DNA from: Lutjanus erythropterus
Taxonomy: Eukaryota; Chordata; Actinopteri; Lutjaniformes; Lutjanidae
Assembly (NCBI GenBank): GCA_020091685.1
Contig: CM034605.1
Location: 14,232,635 to 14,296,634 of the forward strand
Direction of reading: 5' to 3'
DNA length: 64,000 nt
Shown here: positions 37,545 through 49,030 of the stretch, piece by piece
Position numbering within the stretch: the stretch's first letter is position 1
How the letters are laid out: the number at the start of each line of letters is the position of its first letter
Notes under the pieces: model-generated
The model's input: only the letters and a program-made list of their open reading frames with translations
Database searches by the model: none
What the model was told of the DNA's origin: nothing
Position numbers and translations under genes: made by a program

Positions 37545-38217
37545 CACTCTTAGAAACTGAAAGAGAGGATTCCAAAATGGTGCTTCCTGAGGGTCTACTG
37601 ATGATCTACCAAGACTGATTTGTTTCTGAAGAACCCTTTATTGAAGAAAGGGTTAGTCAAAGTTTCTTTGTAAAACTAAGGGAACCCTTTTCATCCAAAG
37701 AACCCTTCTGGAAGAATTCTTCAAGGATTGTTGAAATCCTTTGGGGGTGGGTTCTAGATAAAACCCTTGAAATGTAAAGGATTCTTAGTAGAACCCTCTG
37801 GGTGGATTCTAGATAAAACCCTTGAAATGTAAAGGATTCTTAGTAGAACCCTCTGGGTGGGTTCTAGATAAAACCCTTGGAATATATAACAGTTCTCAAA
37901 GGGCCCCCCCTCAGTAGGTTCTTTTTGGCACCATTGAAAGGGGGGAAAGGTTCTGGACAGAACCCCCACACAGAGTTCTGGGTGGAACTATTACGCCATA
38001 GAAGGGTTCTCTGTAGAAGCATTTCTAGAAGGTCTTGGGTCAAACTTTTCACAGATGATTCTAGCTATAACCATTTGTTTTGGGTTTTACGTAGAACTCT
38101 CTGAAAGCGTTCCAAGTGGAAACTTTATAAAAAGTTCTATCCTGAACCAAAAAGGGTTCTCCAATAGGGACGAAGACCCCTTTATGGCTCTATTTATTAC
38201 ATTTGTTTCTAAGGCTG
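37545..38217 (-). mobile_element. hairpin-unit TIR element, copy 1
   Basis: Begins CACTCTTAGAAA at 37545 and ends in the near inverse TTTCTAAGGCTG at 38217. The interior is a run of units of about 55 bp in which AGAACCC and GGGTTCT alternate. The head sequence of the family (GGTTCT...GGAGAACCCTTTTTGGTTC) lies at the right end on the opposite strand (38130-38165), so this copy is in minus orientation. Two successive 55-bp units at 37752-37861 differ by one base. There is no transposase. The short frames inside only translate the repeated unit (for example GFYLEPTQRVL) and are not genes. The ends resemble CACTA elements, but the fourth and fifth bases differ and no clear target duplication is visible. 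Confidence 0.85.
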
Positions 38218-38656
38218 TAGTTCATATCCCAGACCTGTCACCAGCACATGACTCATACTGAGCTGTAGGTTTAATACACGAGATGAAAGTCTCTAAAGAA
38301 GGTACGCAATCACGCAGCATGCTACCTTCAATAAAGACAGGGATGTAAATAGCAATATGCTAATCAAATTGTCATATGAGTCTGTTCTTTCGCTGTGTTC
38401 CCTCATGTCTGGCTGATTTGCAAACATAGTCATTGCCATACAGTCGCTCTAGTACAGCAGATAGGTATGATCTAAGGCGGCTTGATTGGAACATAGTGTA
38501 CTGTACCCATGGGACTCTGCAGGAAGCTTCTATAATGTGCAACAGCCAGGGCAGCATGCACGTGTTTTTACTGCTACAGTATAGAAATGTATGGGCCAGC
38601 TTGGCACGAACACGTAACACACTGGCAATCCCCTACTCTATGATGCACACACACAG
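38218..38656. other. non-coding stretch, no gene seen
   Basis: Mixed sequence between two repeat elements, chance frames only. Confidence 0.5.
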
Positions 38657-39690
38657 GGTTGGGAGGGTTACTTTACAAATATATTCAGACACAATTACTA
38701 ATTACCTGTTCAAAAATGTCAGTCAGTAACTTAATCCAAGTATCACAGTATTAATTTATTACAACTTGATTTGCCTTACCTTCTGTGACTTTTTGATTAT
38801 TTCAAGACCAAACATGATTTAATTGTTTAGATTAATATAATGTTTTATGAATGTTTTTCATGAATTTCCATGGATGTTTAGATACGTAGCTGCAGTTAAG
38901 GTCATTTAAATGTATTTTTACATATGCTTTTCACAATTGACACTTAAAGTAAACTGATATAAACTTATTCTGGGGCTTGTGATTTTACTCACACACCATT
39001 CCAGTCACCAGCAGTAGTAGTAGCAGTAGTAGTATTGACAGGTTGGCAAGCTAACTGGATTTCTGTGTTGCTTTAACAGTTTTTTTGTGTAGCTGATGTT
39101 AGCAGTTAATGAGTGTTGCAAAAGTTAGCTGTTGGTCTATTTAGCTAACATTAGCAGCTGGGCTGTGTAACTTAGCAGTTGGTCCATGTGGTAACATTAG
39201 CAGTTCATGTTTTTGCTAACGTCAGCTATTGTTTTGTGTAGCCAAAGTTAGCGCTGGTCTGCGTAGCTAATGTTAGTAGTTGGCCTGTGTGGCTAATGTT
39301 AGCTGTTGTTCTGTGTAGCTAACATTAGCGGTTGGTCTGTGTAGCTTAGGTTAGCGGTTGGTAAAGTTTGAGCTGAAGGCAGAACTGTCACTGTACTGTG
39401 ATTTTGTTGGATTTTTATTTAAAGACAACATAACGTTGAAATTTCCACCCAGTGAAGCATTTGTTTCATGAGAGGTCATGATAATGAACTGACTGTAGTA
39501 TTAGCTTGGTTCACTGTGTTGTGAGACTCATTAAGTCCTGTAATGTGTGCAAGCTGTGCATATTAGAATATCATTCTTTATTTTGTACTAAATGTAAATG
39601 TAATATATTTTATTCTTTTATAACTCTAGTAAACACTTTTTTGTATCCTAATTACATAATCCCGTATGTAATCTGTTACTCCTTAAGCCT
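38657..39690. mobile_element. fish DNA-element remnant with GGGTTGGGAGGGTTAC end
   Basis: The left end GGGTTGGGAGGGTTACTTTA and the right end, with TAATTACATAATCC, GTAATCTGTTACTCC, are the two edges of a teleost repeat whose ends read GGGTTGGGAAGGTTAC and GTAACCCAACCC-like words. The interior is AT-rich and hosts a minisatellite at 39090-39361. The right terminus is diverged. Family recognition is from memory. Confidence 0.45.
39090..39361. repeat. minisatellite, 11 units of 25-26 bp
   Basis: The word TTAGC (A/T/G) G TTGGTCTGTGT recurs near 39100, 39125, 39151, 39173, 39197, 39222, 39248, 39273, 39299, 39325 and 39351, a spacing of 22-26 bp. Most units also hold GCTAATGTTAGC or GCTAACATTAGC, a near-palindrome. 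Units differ by a few bases each. Confidence 0.9.
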
Positions 39691-40507
39691 GGATACACGT
39701 ACACCTATTCACAAACACACAAAGGCTCACACATGCACAGGGTCCTCCCTGAGACCACACAGTCTCCATATCGAGATCCCTTTCATCTCCCCCTATTGAC
39801 TACTGCTATATCCTGTGGCTTGATTGGACCACACCAGACAACATCTCCCATCGTCAGTATTCCTCCCCTGTTCACTCACAACGCGCATCCACTCATTCGC
39901 TCTTTCCATCCATACCTCCCTCCTCTCCCCTGCCCCACCACCCAACACCCTTCTCATGTTTGCCTTTCATTAGCTTTCATCTCTCCAGCTTATTGAACTC
40001 CACCACTGGCATCAGAGTGTGATGCTTTGATGGTGCGGCCGCTCCTCGACATAAATCCATATTTACCCCCTTTACATATTTCCATGCTAACAAATGATTC
40101 GCAATGTCTGCCATTCTTAGGGCATAACAGGACGTACAGTTAGTTCTCGGCGCCACGCGGCTCCTGAGGTAACCAGGAGGAACATGAGGAACCCTCAAAT
40201 AAGCTTAGTTTTCCTTTACCTGAACTAGAAAGACAAGCCTACGTGTATAAGTCTGCCTCTTCACCTTTCTGTGATATACACCACAAGTTTAAAGAGAAAA
40301 ATGTATAGGCCAGTGGGCAGGTATCTTAAAGAAAGCTCAATGGGGAAACTCCACATATATTGATACACATAAATAGCATTGCTCATTCTGTTTGCTTTGA
40401 AGTATTGCCTCCATCTCTTCTCCCTCATCAAGGTACACCACCTTCCCTGTACCTCTATAGTATGTACACACACATACAGACAGGCACGTCTCTGGGGTAC
40501 AGAGTAT
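39691..40507. other. non-coding stretch, no gene seen
   Basis: A pyrimidine-rich region at 39840-39990 gives proline/serine-rich frames with no domain. Confidence 0.5.
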
Positions 40508-40600
40508 TTCCTGCTGTAGTTGTCTGCTGTTGGTCTAGTGGATTAAGTTTTCCTCTGGGGTTGTGTGTTCGCAGGTGCTGCACTGTCCCTTCATAATGGA
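40508..40600 (+). repeat. possible degenerate tRNA-derived SINE head
   Basis: TGGTCTAGTGG at 40531-40541 matches a tRNA-type A box. About 24 bases further on, GTGTTCGCAGG (40565-40575) resembles a B box. Both boxes are in the right order, but the spacing is shorter than usual and the flanks cannot fold as an intact tRNA. No body or tail of a known SINE is recognised. Confidence 0.35.
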
Positions 40601-41144
40601 GGATAAAACCCTCAGCAGTGTCAAACAATAAAAAGCATTCAATGCCAACTGTTTACACTTGGGTACTGGTGTTCACAACACGAGGCTGTGTCCAAAATCA
40701 CTTATTCACTGTTCACACCACTGTTAATATTGTTAATTCTATTTTTTTTTTAAAGCAACAACAGCAACAAAAACTATTTCAGACTAAGAACATTTTTTTT
40801 CTGCTCCCACAATGCAAATGTTTGCAAGTTTTGGACTTGTAACAGTAACTCCCACGTATGAGTTATTGACCATCGATTATACACTTCCTTTTAAATTGCA
40901 TTGTGAGTCCATTTAAATCCAGTATAAAGTGTATAGTCCTAAAAGGCTACACAGTTGTTAAAACAGTGGTGGAATATGTTGTGAATAAACTGTATGAAAC
41001 ACACGTTAATTACAGGTAATAGCAACACTTGGAGTAATTGTTGTTGTAATAAGGACAGCCCCTAACTTAAGATTTTTTTAGTGTCTAGTAGTTGTTTGTT
41101 CAAGTGATTAGTTGCAGGTTTATGATATTTTTTATTTACTTAAA
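40601..41144. other. non-coding stretch, no gene seen
   Basis: AT-rich, with poly-T runs and CAACAG repeats near 40756-40770. Nothing specific. Confidence 0.5.
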
Positions 41145-41418
41145 GCTACTACAAGGAGTATTTATCCAGTTATGACACGGTTTCATGTTACTACTGATGC
41201 CTCTATATGACCTACATGAGCAAACAAGACCACCCATGAGAACATTGACTATTTCTGGACAGTTGTTTTTAATGGCTCCCAACATTTGGGAACATTTTCT
41301 CAGCCAAAATCACAGCGAGTAGTATGTAAGCCAGTTAAAAAGAAGCAGGAGGAGATTCTCCTTTTTGATAATTTTATTTTTGACATCATGTGTTGCGGTT
41401 ATTACAGCGGAAACACTA
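41145..41418 (+). repeat. dispersed unclassified repeat, copy B
   Basis: Begins GCTACTACAAGGAGTATTTA and keeps the same word order as the copy at 25794-26110 (GATGCCTC, ACAAGACCACCC, GAAGCAGGAGGAGATTCTC, GCGGTTATTACAG). It is about 40 bp shorter through a central gap after GGACAGTTGTTTTTAATGG. No coding capacity. Confidence 0.8.
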
Positions 41419-43234
41419 CACTTTTCTTGACAGGAATCTCCTAAATTAACAAAATATTAAAGGTTTAAATATGTACTTCTGGGGCCCAACATGAGCTGCT
41501 AGTTAAATATATATTGCAACTCCATGATTGTATTGTATATTGGGAACTAAATTTCATGTTAATACAATTATGTACTTCACTTGTTATATGACAATGTCAC
41601 ACAAAATTGTGTAACAAATGTAAAGCTAACACACTTGTCTCACTTCCTCATTTCACTGCTTTCTATACTATTATTCCCTTAAAGAACATTAACAATCTAT
41701 ATGGAAGAAGTGTTTTCAGCCTGCTTTGTTGTGCTGAATGTCTACAGTGAACCATTATTTAGGAAATGTTGGCTCAGTGTTACATCACGGCATGAAACAT
41801 GGCAAGGCCTTGCACATGTACTTTAACAAGATTTTACCATCAGCATCTCGTTAGAAACTTGGGGGGAAAAGTGAACAAAAATAGACTTTTCGAAGCACCC
41901 CGTGGTGTTAATTGTTTTGCTTTGTGTGTCAAACTAGTCAACAACAGAAGACCCCGAGAAAATCTGTGCTTTTTAAACATGATTAAAAATTTTCGCCACA
42001 AAGTCAGAACAAAAGTCTAATGTTAAAATGAATAACTTGCAATGCAAATGAGGTAAAGTGATGGGGGCCTTTTATTTGAAGTTGAACCTTTTGTTGTCAG
42101 CTCCAACTGTACTCTCTGTTTTTAAACCCAGCAAGGGACCTTTTACACATTTCAATGGGGAATTCGGCTTTGAATAATTCAACAGACTAATCCAGCGTTG
42201 CTGGTGCTTTGGTCTGTGTGGGCCTGCTGTTCGGAGCTGCAGCCAGTTCGTAGTCAATATACAGAGATTGAAAGAGACGGAGAAAGAAAGACACAGAGAT
42301 ACAGACACAGACGGACAGAGGCAGGGGTTAGAGAGAAAAGGTGAAGACGGGGGGCTACTTAATGTTAATTACAGTGTGCTTAATCCTGGAAGCTAACAAT
42401 GATGTCATGGGGCACTGTGGCTAATGCTGTAAAACAACACCTGATATTAGAGGAAAAAATGCAAGTAAAACAGCAAAACAGGTTGTAAAACCACAGCTTA
42501 CTGCAAGGATTCAAAATAAAATACAGATTCTCAATAAATACCCAAATTACTGAAAAAAGTAGGACATCTCACCTTAAAAACAAAAATGTGTGAGCACAAA
42601 TACAAGCATAGATGACTTTGCATACAAACCCTGACATGTGATAATCATATAAAAAGAAAGTCTGATAAGAATGTGGTCACACTTCTAACCACAATGTATG
42701 TATGCATAGTAATTAAGAAGATTAATTGAAATGAATATTATAAATGTGCTTTTAATTGGCTTTGTGTACTCAATTTTACGATCCTTTTTATGTAGTCAGC
42801 TTTATTGTTTCCCGTCGTTTGATCATCTTATTTCCATGTGTTTATGTTCTTTTCATTTGATCCTTCATTGTGAAGCACTCTGTGGTTCTGTTTTGATACG
42901 TGTGCTATAAACTAAATCATTTCTGATTGCCTCTCTGAAGGCTGATATGACTGCTGCTGCTGACGGTTTACAGGTGCATGCGTGATGAATTAATGTATTA
43001 AAGACATCATAGGTGCAATGAAAAGCCACCGCTGTGCAGACGTGCATAATGTGCGTAACGACGTCTGACGCTGGAAGACCTCGATGTGAAACTGCACTTT
43101 TTCTTTCTTCTCACTGCAGGTCTACAGACCGATGGAACAGAGGTGTTTATATGCAAACACTTAAGGTCGTGTCAATGTCAATTTATGGCTATCACATGTG
43201 CACCATTCACACTGAACCTATACAGAGTGGTATG
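41419..43234. other. non-coding stretch, no gene seen
   Basis: AT-rich mixed sequence with an AGACAGAGA-rich patch at 42270-42320. Chance frames only. Confidence 0.5.
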
Positions 43235-44063
43235 CACGCTCTGAGAAATAAAGGTGCTAACTAGAACCATAAGGTGTTCTTTGGTTTGTCCCTATAGGAG
43301 AACCCTTTTTGGTTCCTGGTAAAACATTTTTTAAAGGTTCAAAGTTTTAGAAGTAGAATCCAACATAAACCATCTGTGAAAGGTTTCACCCAGGACCCAT
43401 CATGTGAGGTTCTGCAGAGAACCCTTTTATGGTGTAATGTTCCACCCAGAACCCTGTCCGGGGGTCCTAGCCAGGACTTTTCCATCTTTCAAAGGTGGGA
43501 ACAAGAACCCACCTAGGGGATTCAACCAAGAACCCTTTTATATTCCGCAGGTTTTATCTAGAGCCCAATTCAGGGGTTCTTCCCAGAGAACCCTTTCATA
43601 TACCAAGGGTTTTATCTAGAACCTGCCAAGGGGGTGTTACTGAGAACCCTTTTCAATTCTACGGGTTTTCTATCTAGAACCCACTCAGGGGTTCTAACAT
43701 GGATATCTTAAGGGTTTAATGCAGAACCCATGCTGGGGGTTCTGCTGAGAACCCTTTTATATTCCAAGGGCTTTTTAAAATCTAGAACCTGCTCAGAGGG
43801 TTCTATCAAGACCCTTTTACATTTTAAGGGTTTAATGTAGAACCCACCCAAGGGTTTTATCTAGAACCCTCCCCCAAAGAACCCTTGACGAAAAGACTTC
43901 TTAAAGTATTTCACAAGAGAGTTCTTTCAACCATCTTTGAAGAATTCTTTCTTCCAAAAAGGGTCCTTTGGATGAAAAGGGTTCTTGATGGGACTCTTAT
44001 TTTTTTTATAAAGAAGCAAATACTTCTGAGAACCCTTTTGTAACCCTTATTTCAAAGAGTGCA
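43235..44063 (+). mobile_element. hairpin-unit TIR element, copy 2
   Basis: The left end CACGCTCTGAGAAATAAAGG is a slightly changed CACTCTTAGAAATAAAGG. The right end TTATTTCAAAGAGTGCA is its inverse. The head region (43261-43320) has GGTTTGTCCCTATAGGAG then AACCCTTTTTGGTTCCTGG, as in the other plus-oriented copies. From about 43500 to 43870 there are seven or so units of 56-57 bp with the AGAACCC, AAGGGTTTTATCT, GGGGTTCT pattern. It lacks any transposase; the 60-70 codon frames inside are translations of the unit. A long GT microsatellite begins 44 bases beyond its right end. Confidence 0.88.
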
Positions 44064-44104
44064 TCTTGCCTGTGGTCTCTGAGCATGAGCCCTTATCCCA
44101 AAGA

Positions 44105-44106
<2 letters not shown>

Positions 44107-44178
<72 letters not shown>
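44107..44178. repeat. (GT)36 microsatellite
   Basis: 72 bases of GT without a visible interruption, the longest microsatellite in the window. Confidence 0.98.
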
Positions 44179-44181
<3 letters not shown>

Positions 44182-44689
44182 AAGAATGTGTGTTAGGATG
44201 AGCTGCCTGTGCGGCTGCAGTAGCCGTACAGCCTCTATGGTGAAGAGTGTTTCATGGTGTGGAGAGCTGTGACCCATGCCTGCAGGGGCCTGGGCTGAGG
44301 ATGATGGAGCACTGCAGGGTCTGAGCTGGAACCCCCAAGAAAACAAAGCACACACACACACACAACCACACGCCTACACACTGTCCTCAACACATTTTAA
44401 ACACACAGAACACAAGAACAAACTGTCCTCTGCAGCAGTCACAGACACCTTCCCACTCAAGGCACTCAAGTATGCAAATATGAGCATTTATGCACATGCA
44501 GAGTCAGTCCATCACTGTGCATCATACATGAGCACAGTGTATCTAACATCTGCAACAACTGAGCAGTGAAACATGTACGACGGAGCGAGAGAGAGGGAGG
44601 AAGGATACGGCAGCTCAAGTGTTTCTCGTTATAGTTAAAATTATGCAAAAGCACACTGTGTAGCACGAAAGATCAAAGATAAAGGCCAT
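44179..44689. other. non-coding stretch, CA-rich in part
   Basis: A GC-rich patch at 44190-44340 and CA-rich runs at 44350-44400. The frames here are shadows of the CA repeat. Confidence 0.5.
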
Positions 44690-45170
44690 AGGGCATGCAC
44701 ATTAAGAGTTATAACGAGAGCCCTTAGCTGTACACTGTTTAATTATTGAAACAAGAAACATCTTAGATATTTTAAAGAGCCTCTAATAATGTGGTTTGAA
44801 AAGAAACACCCCAGTGAAGACAAAAACTGGAGAGAAGACAAGAAAACACCTTGTAATTTGCTGAGTAGTGTAAGATAGTTTGTTCAGAAGATAAGCATGT
44901 TGGTCTTTTATCAAGTGAAGCGTATGTCATTTCTGCCCCAAAGTGAGCGGGAACTTTCTACAAATGAGGCCAAATGAGACACATTTATAGCACGAAAAAC
45001 AATTTCATTATTGCCCTGACTACACAGTTCAATCATTTCAAGTACTTAATTACTGAGTGTGATTAGCGTTCACAGCTCTCAGACACACCATCACCCAGTT
45101 ACTGTCATCACTGGTTTAAGGGTGTATGATTACCATGCCAGTCCATCAAACATTTAATCACAGTCTAACA
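44690..45170. promoter_or_regulatory. candidate conserved non-coding element
   Basis: Complex sequence with TGTTTAATTATTGAAAC, CTAATAATGTGG, TTCATTATTGCCC and CTTAATTACTGAG words and no repeats. Enhancer-like by texture only. Confidence 0.35.
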
Positions 45171-46609
45171 TTCTGGTCTGGTCATTGTGACAGATTGTGT
45201 GTTGTAGGCCCACATCAACCCCAACTCGACAAATAAACCAGCTTGGTCACTGGCCGTACACAAGGGAGGTTTTAGTCATTTTTGGTGCCTAAGGCAAACA
45301 CAAGCATCCCCTGTCCTCCCTCTTTTCAATCCTTAAATAAATATTAAGTCATAAAATAAAGTTTTATTCCTGTTGGAGTGCGTAGGATGAAATTTGAAGT
45401 CTCACAACCTCAGGAAAATAGGTGTTCAAGTTTGATGGTGCAGCATAGACACTTTCGTAACACTTTCCAGATGATAGCAGGGTGAACTGGCTGTGACTGG
45501 GTGGGTATTGTCTTTTAGTATCCTCCTGCTCCCTCCTTTTTCAGCACTGCCGGGGTACATTTACTTCATTTTTTGAAAGTTTGTACACCTCTCCAAGCCA
45601 TTTGTTTACATGAGCTGACTACTGTCTAGTAAGATCATGTAGTGGTCCAAGTTAGCGAAACACTCATGACTTAAGCATTCTGATGCTTAATTCATTCGTA
45701 TGCATTCTTGCAACTATGAGGATACAATTAATAAGGGAAAAGTAAAAAATCTAACAAACAAACAAAACTCAAAAAATCCTTTCTTAACCATAAGTATGTA
45801 TGACTGTTAATTTTGCCAGTGAAAATTTTAATGACAAGTATTTGTTGTTAACATTTTTTCCTGTCATGACTAAATCCTGACAATGACGTAAATGTTAAAA
45901 AATATTGACAACAAAAATCGCGACTAAATCTCTGTTAATTATGCTCTGAGGAATAAAGATGAGCCAAAATAGTTGACTTTGTTCAAGGGGACAACTGAAT
46001 TAGATCACAGTAATGAGTCATCTAGAACTAATAAATCTAGCAAAGCATGTGTGAATTACAACTAAAACATTGATAGAAAAATCATGATTTAAATTAAAAT
46101 TGAGTTCCTAAACTGACACAAAAACAAATGGCTAAATTGTGACTTAACTCACTAAAAGTTTTAAAAATTCTTGTTAGATTTAACAAGGGTTTATGAGGTG
46201 TTTTATGGGGCAGCTTTGGGGCCTAATTGTCTAAATCCTCCCCTGGCCCCATACTTCAAACTATGACACTGTAGATACTTGCTATCATCAGTTTTGCATC
46301 TGCAGAGCTCTGCGATCAAGTTAAATATGTAATGTTGTGGGAGACTTTCAAAATAAAGGCACAAAAAACACTTGGTAAGGTTTAGGCAACAACAATTCTC
46401 AGTTGAGTTGAGAAAATGCAAATGGTTTGAGTTAAAATAAGAACACTGGTTACACAAGTTCATGTACGTAACATAACTTCTGTAACCTACGTACATTACA
46501 TACCTTAAAACTACTTCAAGGAACTTGAATATATTATATTATACTCAGATCCATAACCAGGTAACCAGTTAACCACTTCTTGTAGTACTTAAAAAAAAAA
46601 AAAAAAATT
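45171..46609. other. non-coding stretch, possible repeat debris
   Basis: The stretch at 45860-45945 (CTGTCATGACTAAATCCTGAC and neighbouring TGACTAAA words) resembles a common teleost repeat built on GACTAAA. I cannot fix its limits. The remainder is AT-rich and featureless, with a poly-A run at 46590-46606. Confidence 0.4.
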
Positions 46610-46830
46610 AATGCCGACTTTTAATTTCACATGGGACACAAACCCCATCTCCTAGGTGAAGGTCCTGTGTTTGACCCATCCATCCACCACACCTCCTCCG
46701 TACGTGGACCTGCCTACTCTTTATACTCCTTCACCTGACTTCAATGACACTTCAAAACATAACGCCAGAGGCGTGCCTCCAGATATGACCATTGCTGCCA
46801 CATCTGACGTGCTAGGAGTGAGAACGGGCT
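46610..46830 (+). repeat. fragment of a dispersed fish repeat (CACATGGGACACAAACCCC type)
   Basis: The words CACATGGGACACAAACCCC, TCCTAGGTGAAGGTCCTGTG and GACCCATCCATCCACCAC follow one another as in a repeat I recall from teleost genomes. The class is unknown. Confidence 0.4.
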
Positions 46831-47680
46831 GTGTGGGTAGGTACATATGGGTCAACTCCAGTGCACATTATGGACATAATTTGCAATTTGTTTTTTTTTC
46901 TTCCTATAAATACAGCATACAATAAAGCCCTACAGTTTATGCTCATCACATTAATCAGTATTCCCTCTGTGGCTTTCTAATGGAGTATTGTTTTTTTCCC
47001 TCGTTTATTTTTTTATTTTAATTATTTCCACTGCTGTTGCAAAAAACTCTGAACTAAGTATTCCAAACGTTCCTAATTGGAGAAGAAAACATTTCAAAGT
47101 GCACACTGGGAGCAACAAAACTCTGTTAGAATTCTTGTAAATGCCTCGGGGAACATGTCCAGGGCGCTGCTCTAAATATATGAAAGCATCCTTAAGTTCC
47201 ATGATAGCCTCTCAGTAACAGCAGGGTCACTTCATGGTCCCTGCCTTTGAAAGCTGATAAGAATTTCATGCATTTTGGCCAATAAAGGGAGAACCGGTTT
47301 GAGGGGGCCAAACATTACTGTGACCGAACGCAGAGGGAGGAAAAGGGGCTAAGGGCCACATTAATCCATGTCAGCTCAGGCCAAATTATTTATCACCTTG
47401 TGCAAACAAATGGTGTCCTGGACAGCCTGTCGGAGGAGGAGGAGGGAGGTGTGTGAGGTCCGTGAGGGCTGCCAGCGACGCTGCAGCCTGACCCCCATCA
47501 CTCTTCCTCTTATCTCCCCTCCTCGGCCCTCTCCTCATTACTCCTCAGACACAGGCACCGGGCCCTAGTGACCATACAGAGCTGCACATGAAGGTAGGAG
47601 AGCTGCTGAAGAGGTTCCATGTCTTCATTTCACACTTCTGTGACATATTTCTTCCACTCTTCCATTTATTTCTTTTCTGT
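46831..47680. other. non-coding stretch, no gene seen
   Basis: Includes a patch at 47350-47570 with GGAGGAGGAGGAGG and GC-rich blocks that may be regulatory. No exon evident. Confidence 0.45.
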
Positions 47681-48552
47681 TTAAAGGGATAGTTCGGATT
47701 ATTTGATGTAGGATTGTACAGGTACTTATCGATAGTCAGTGTATTAGCTACAGTAGATGCTAGTTGGCAAAGCAGGTTTGGAGAAGCAAAGAGGAGCACC
47801 AGCATGGAAGCTAAGCAATGAACTGCTATGAACAGGGTCAGCGACAAAAGGTATTTTAGCATCTTAATGAAAGGTGCATCTAAAAAGAATCAGTTTAAGT
47901 GTACACTATATTTACAGTATTTTCACTGCTTTACATCAGACAGCCTTTTCTGACAGGAAACTACCATTTTAGAAGCCAAATACCACCTTCTCCAAGTACC
48001 CAAACTCCATAGGTGGAATCAGCCATTTTACCACGCAGAACACAAAAGTTGCTGAACAACTGCTGCCTTGTTGTTTTAGTTGTTTGTGCTATTTTGCGAC
48101 TTCAGTGAATCTGAACCATCCTTTTAAAACACAGAAGTCACACAACGACACAAAAAAACTAACAGACTGAGGAAGCCATAGACCAGCAACTCATGTCTTC
48201 TGCAGGGTAAAATTAGCGTTTTTTTCTATGGAGTTTGGTTGGTTTGTAGAGAGAGATATTTGGCTTTTATAACAGTGGTTTTCCCATCAGGAAATGATGT
48301 CTGCTGGCAAAGTTAAGCGGTGAAAACATTCTAAATATAGTGTACACTTAAACTGGTACTAAAATATTTAGGTGGACCTTTTTTTAAGTTAAAATACCTT
48401 TCTGCTGCTGACTACACAGCTTCTGTGCTGGTGATCCTCTATGTTTCTCCAAACTGGGGGCGTGCCAACCGGCATCTACTGAAACTAATACACTGACTAT
48501 CATTAAGTACCTCATACAACCCCACTTCAAGTAATCCAAACTATCCCTTTAA
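47681..48552. mobile_element. TTAA-flanked near-palindromic foldback element, copy B
   Basis: Starts TTAAAGGGATAGTTCGGATT and ends with the inverse AATCCAAACTATCCCTTTAA. Inverted similarity continues for hundreds of bases on both sides: GTACTTATCGATAGTCAGTG on the left against CACTGACTATCATTAAGTAC on the right, and GTGTACACTATATTTA against TAAATATAGTGTACAC further in. The centre is near 48115, so one strand can fold into a hairpin with arms of about 430 bases. TTAA at both ends is the target sequence typical of piggyBac- and Kolobok-type transposases. No coding capacity; it must have been moved in trans. Confidence 0.88.
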
Positions 48553-48774
48553 ACTTCTCATCTGCGCTCCACTGATCAAGCCTGGTCCAGAGGATCTCAG
48601 CGGGACGTGCAAATTTATGAGCGAGTATGCACTTGTTCCTTTGTGCGTCAGTGCTTCGTGTTTGTGTGTTTATGAGTAGCATGTGGAGAGGAGGGAGGGG
48701 TGTGATGGGGGCTGCATCTGGACTCTGGGAAGCAGACTGATCAGCCTCTCTCACCCACAGCCTAGCCTGGGCGG
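48553..48774. other. non-coding spacer
   Basis: No gene or repeat recognised. Confidence 0.5.
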
Positions 48775-49005
48775 CCTAGGAGTTTCAATCAATAACCAGT
48801 CCCTGTAGCTGCCCCGAGCAAGCTGTTTGAAAAGTCAGAGTAGCATGAAATGGCCATTATTAAATTACTGGGACGGACACATTTAGAAGGCCATTGCATT
48901 AAGAGAGCAAGCTCTCCCAATTAGTGGATCAGCACATTAATAGCCCTGGATGAGAACACCATCTGATCAGAGATTAGACGCACACACAATCTATTGACCT
49001 ATTTT
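48775..49005. promoter_or_regulatory. candidate conserved non-coding element
   Basis: Complex sequence with TTTCAATCAATAACCAG, GGCCATTATTAAATTACTGG, CCAATTAGTGGATCAGCAC and ATTAATAGCCC words. Homeodomain-type cores are frequent. Texture-based call. Confidence 0.35.
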
Positions 49006-49030
49006 ACTGGGGCACTATAGCTACATATAG

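Noticed and set aside
39090-39361. Regular short repeats considered as a CRISPR array
   Set aside because: Units abut without unique spacers and the genome is clearly vertebrate.
40508-40600. A functional tRNA gene
   Set aside because: A- and B-box-like words are present, but no acceptor stem or anticodon arm can be paired, so only a degenerate SINE head is proposed.
43404-43677. Short frames repeating the peptide YIPRVLSRT-like motif, also seen in the other hairpin-unit elements
   Set aside because: They translate the tandem DNA unit. The 56-bp period is not a multiple of three, so the frame is not preserved between units, and the elements have no start or termination context.
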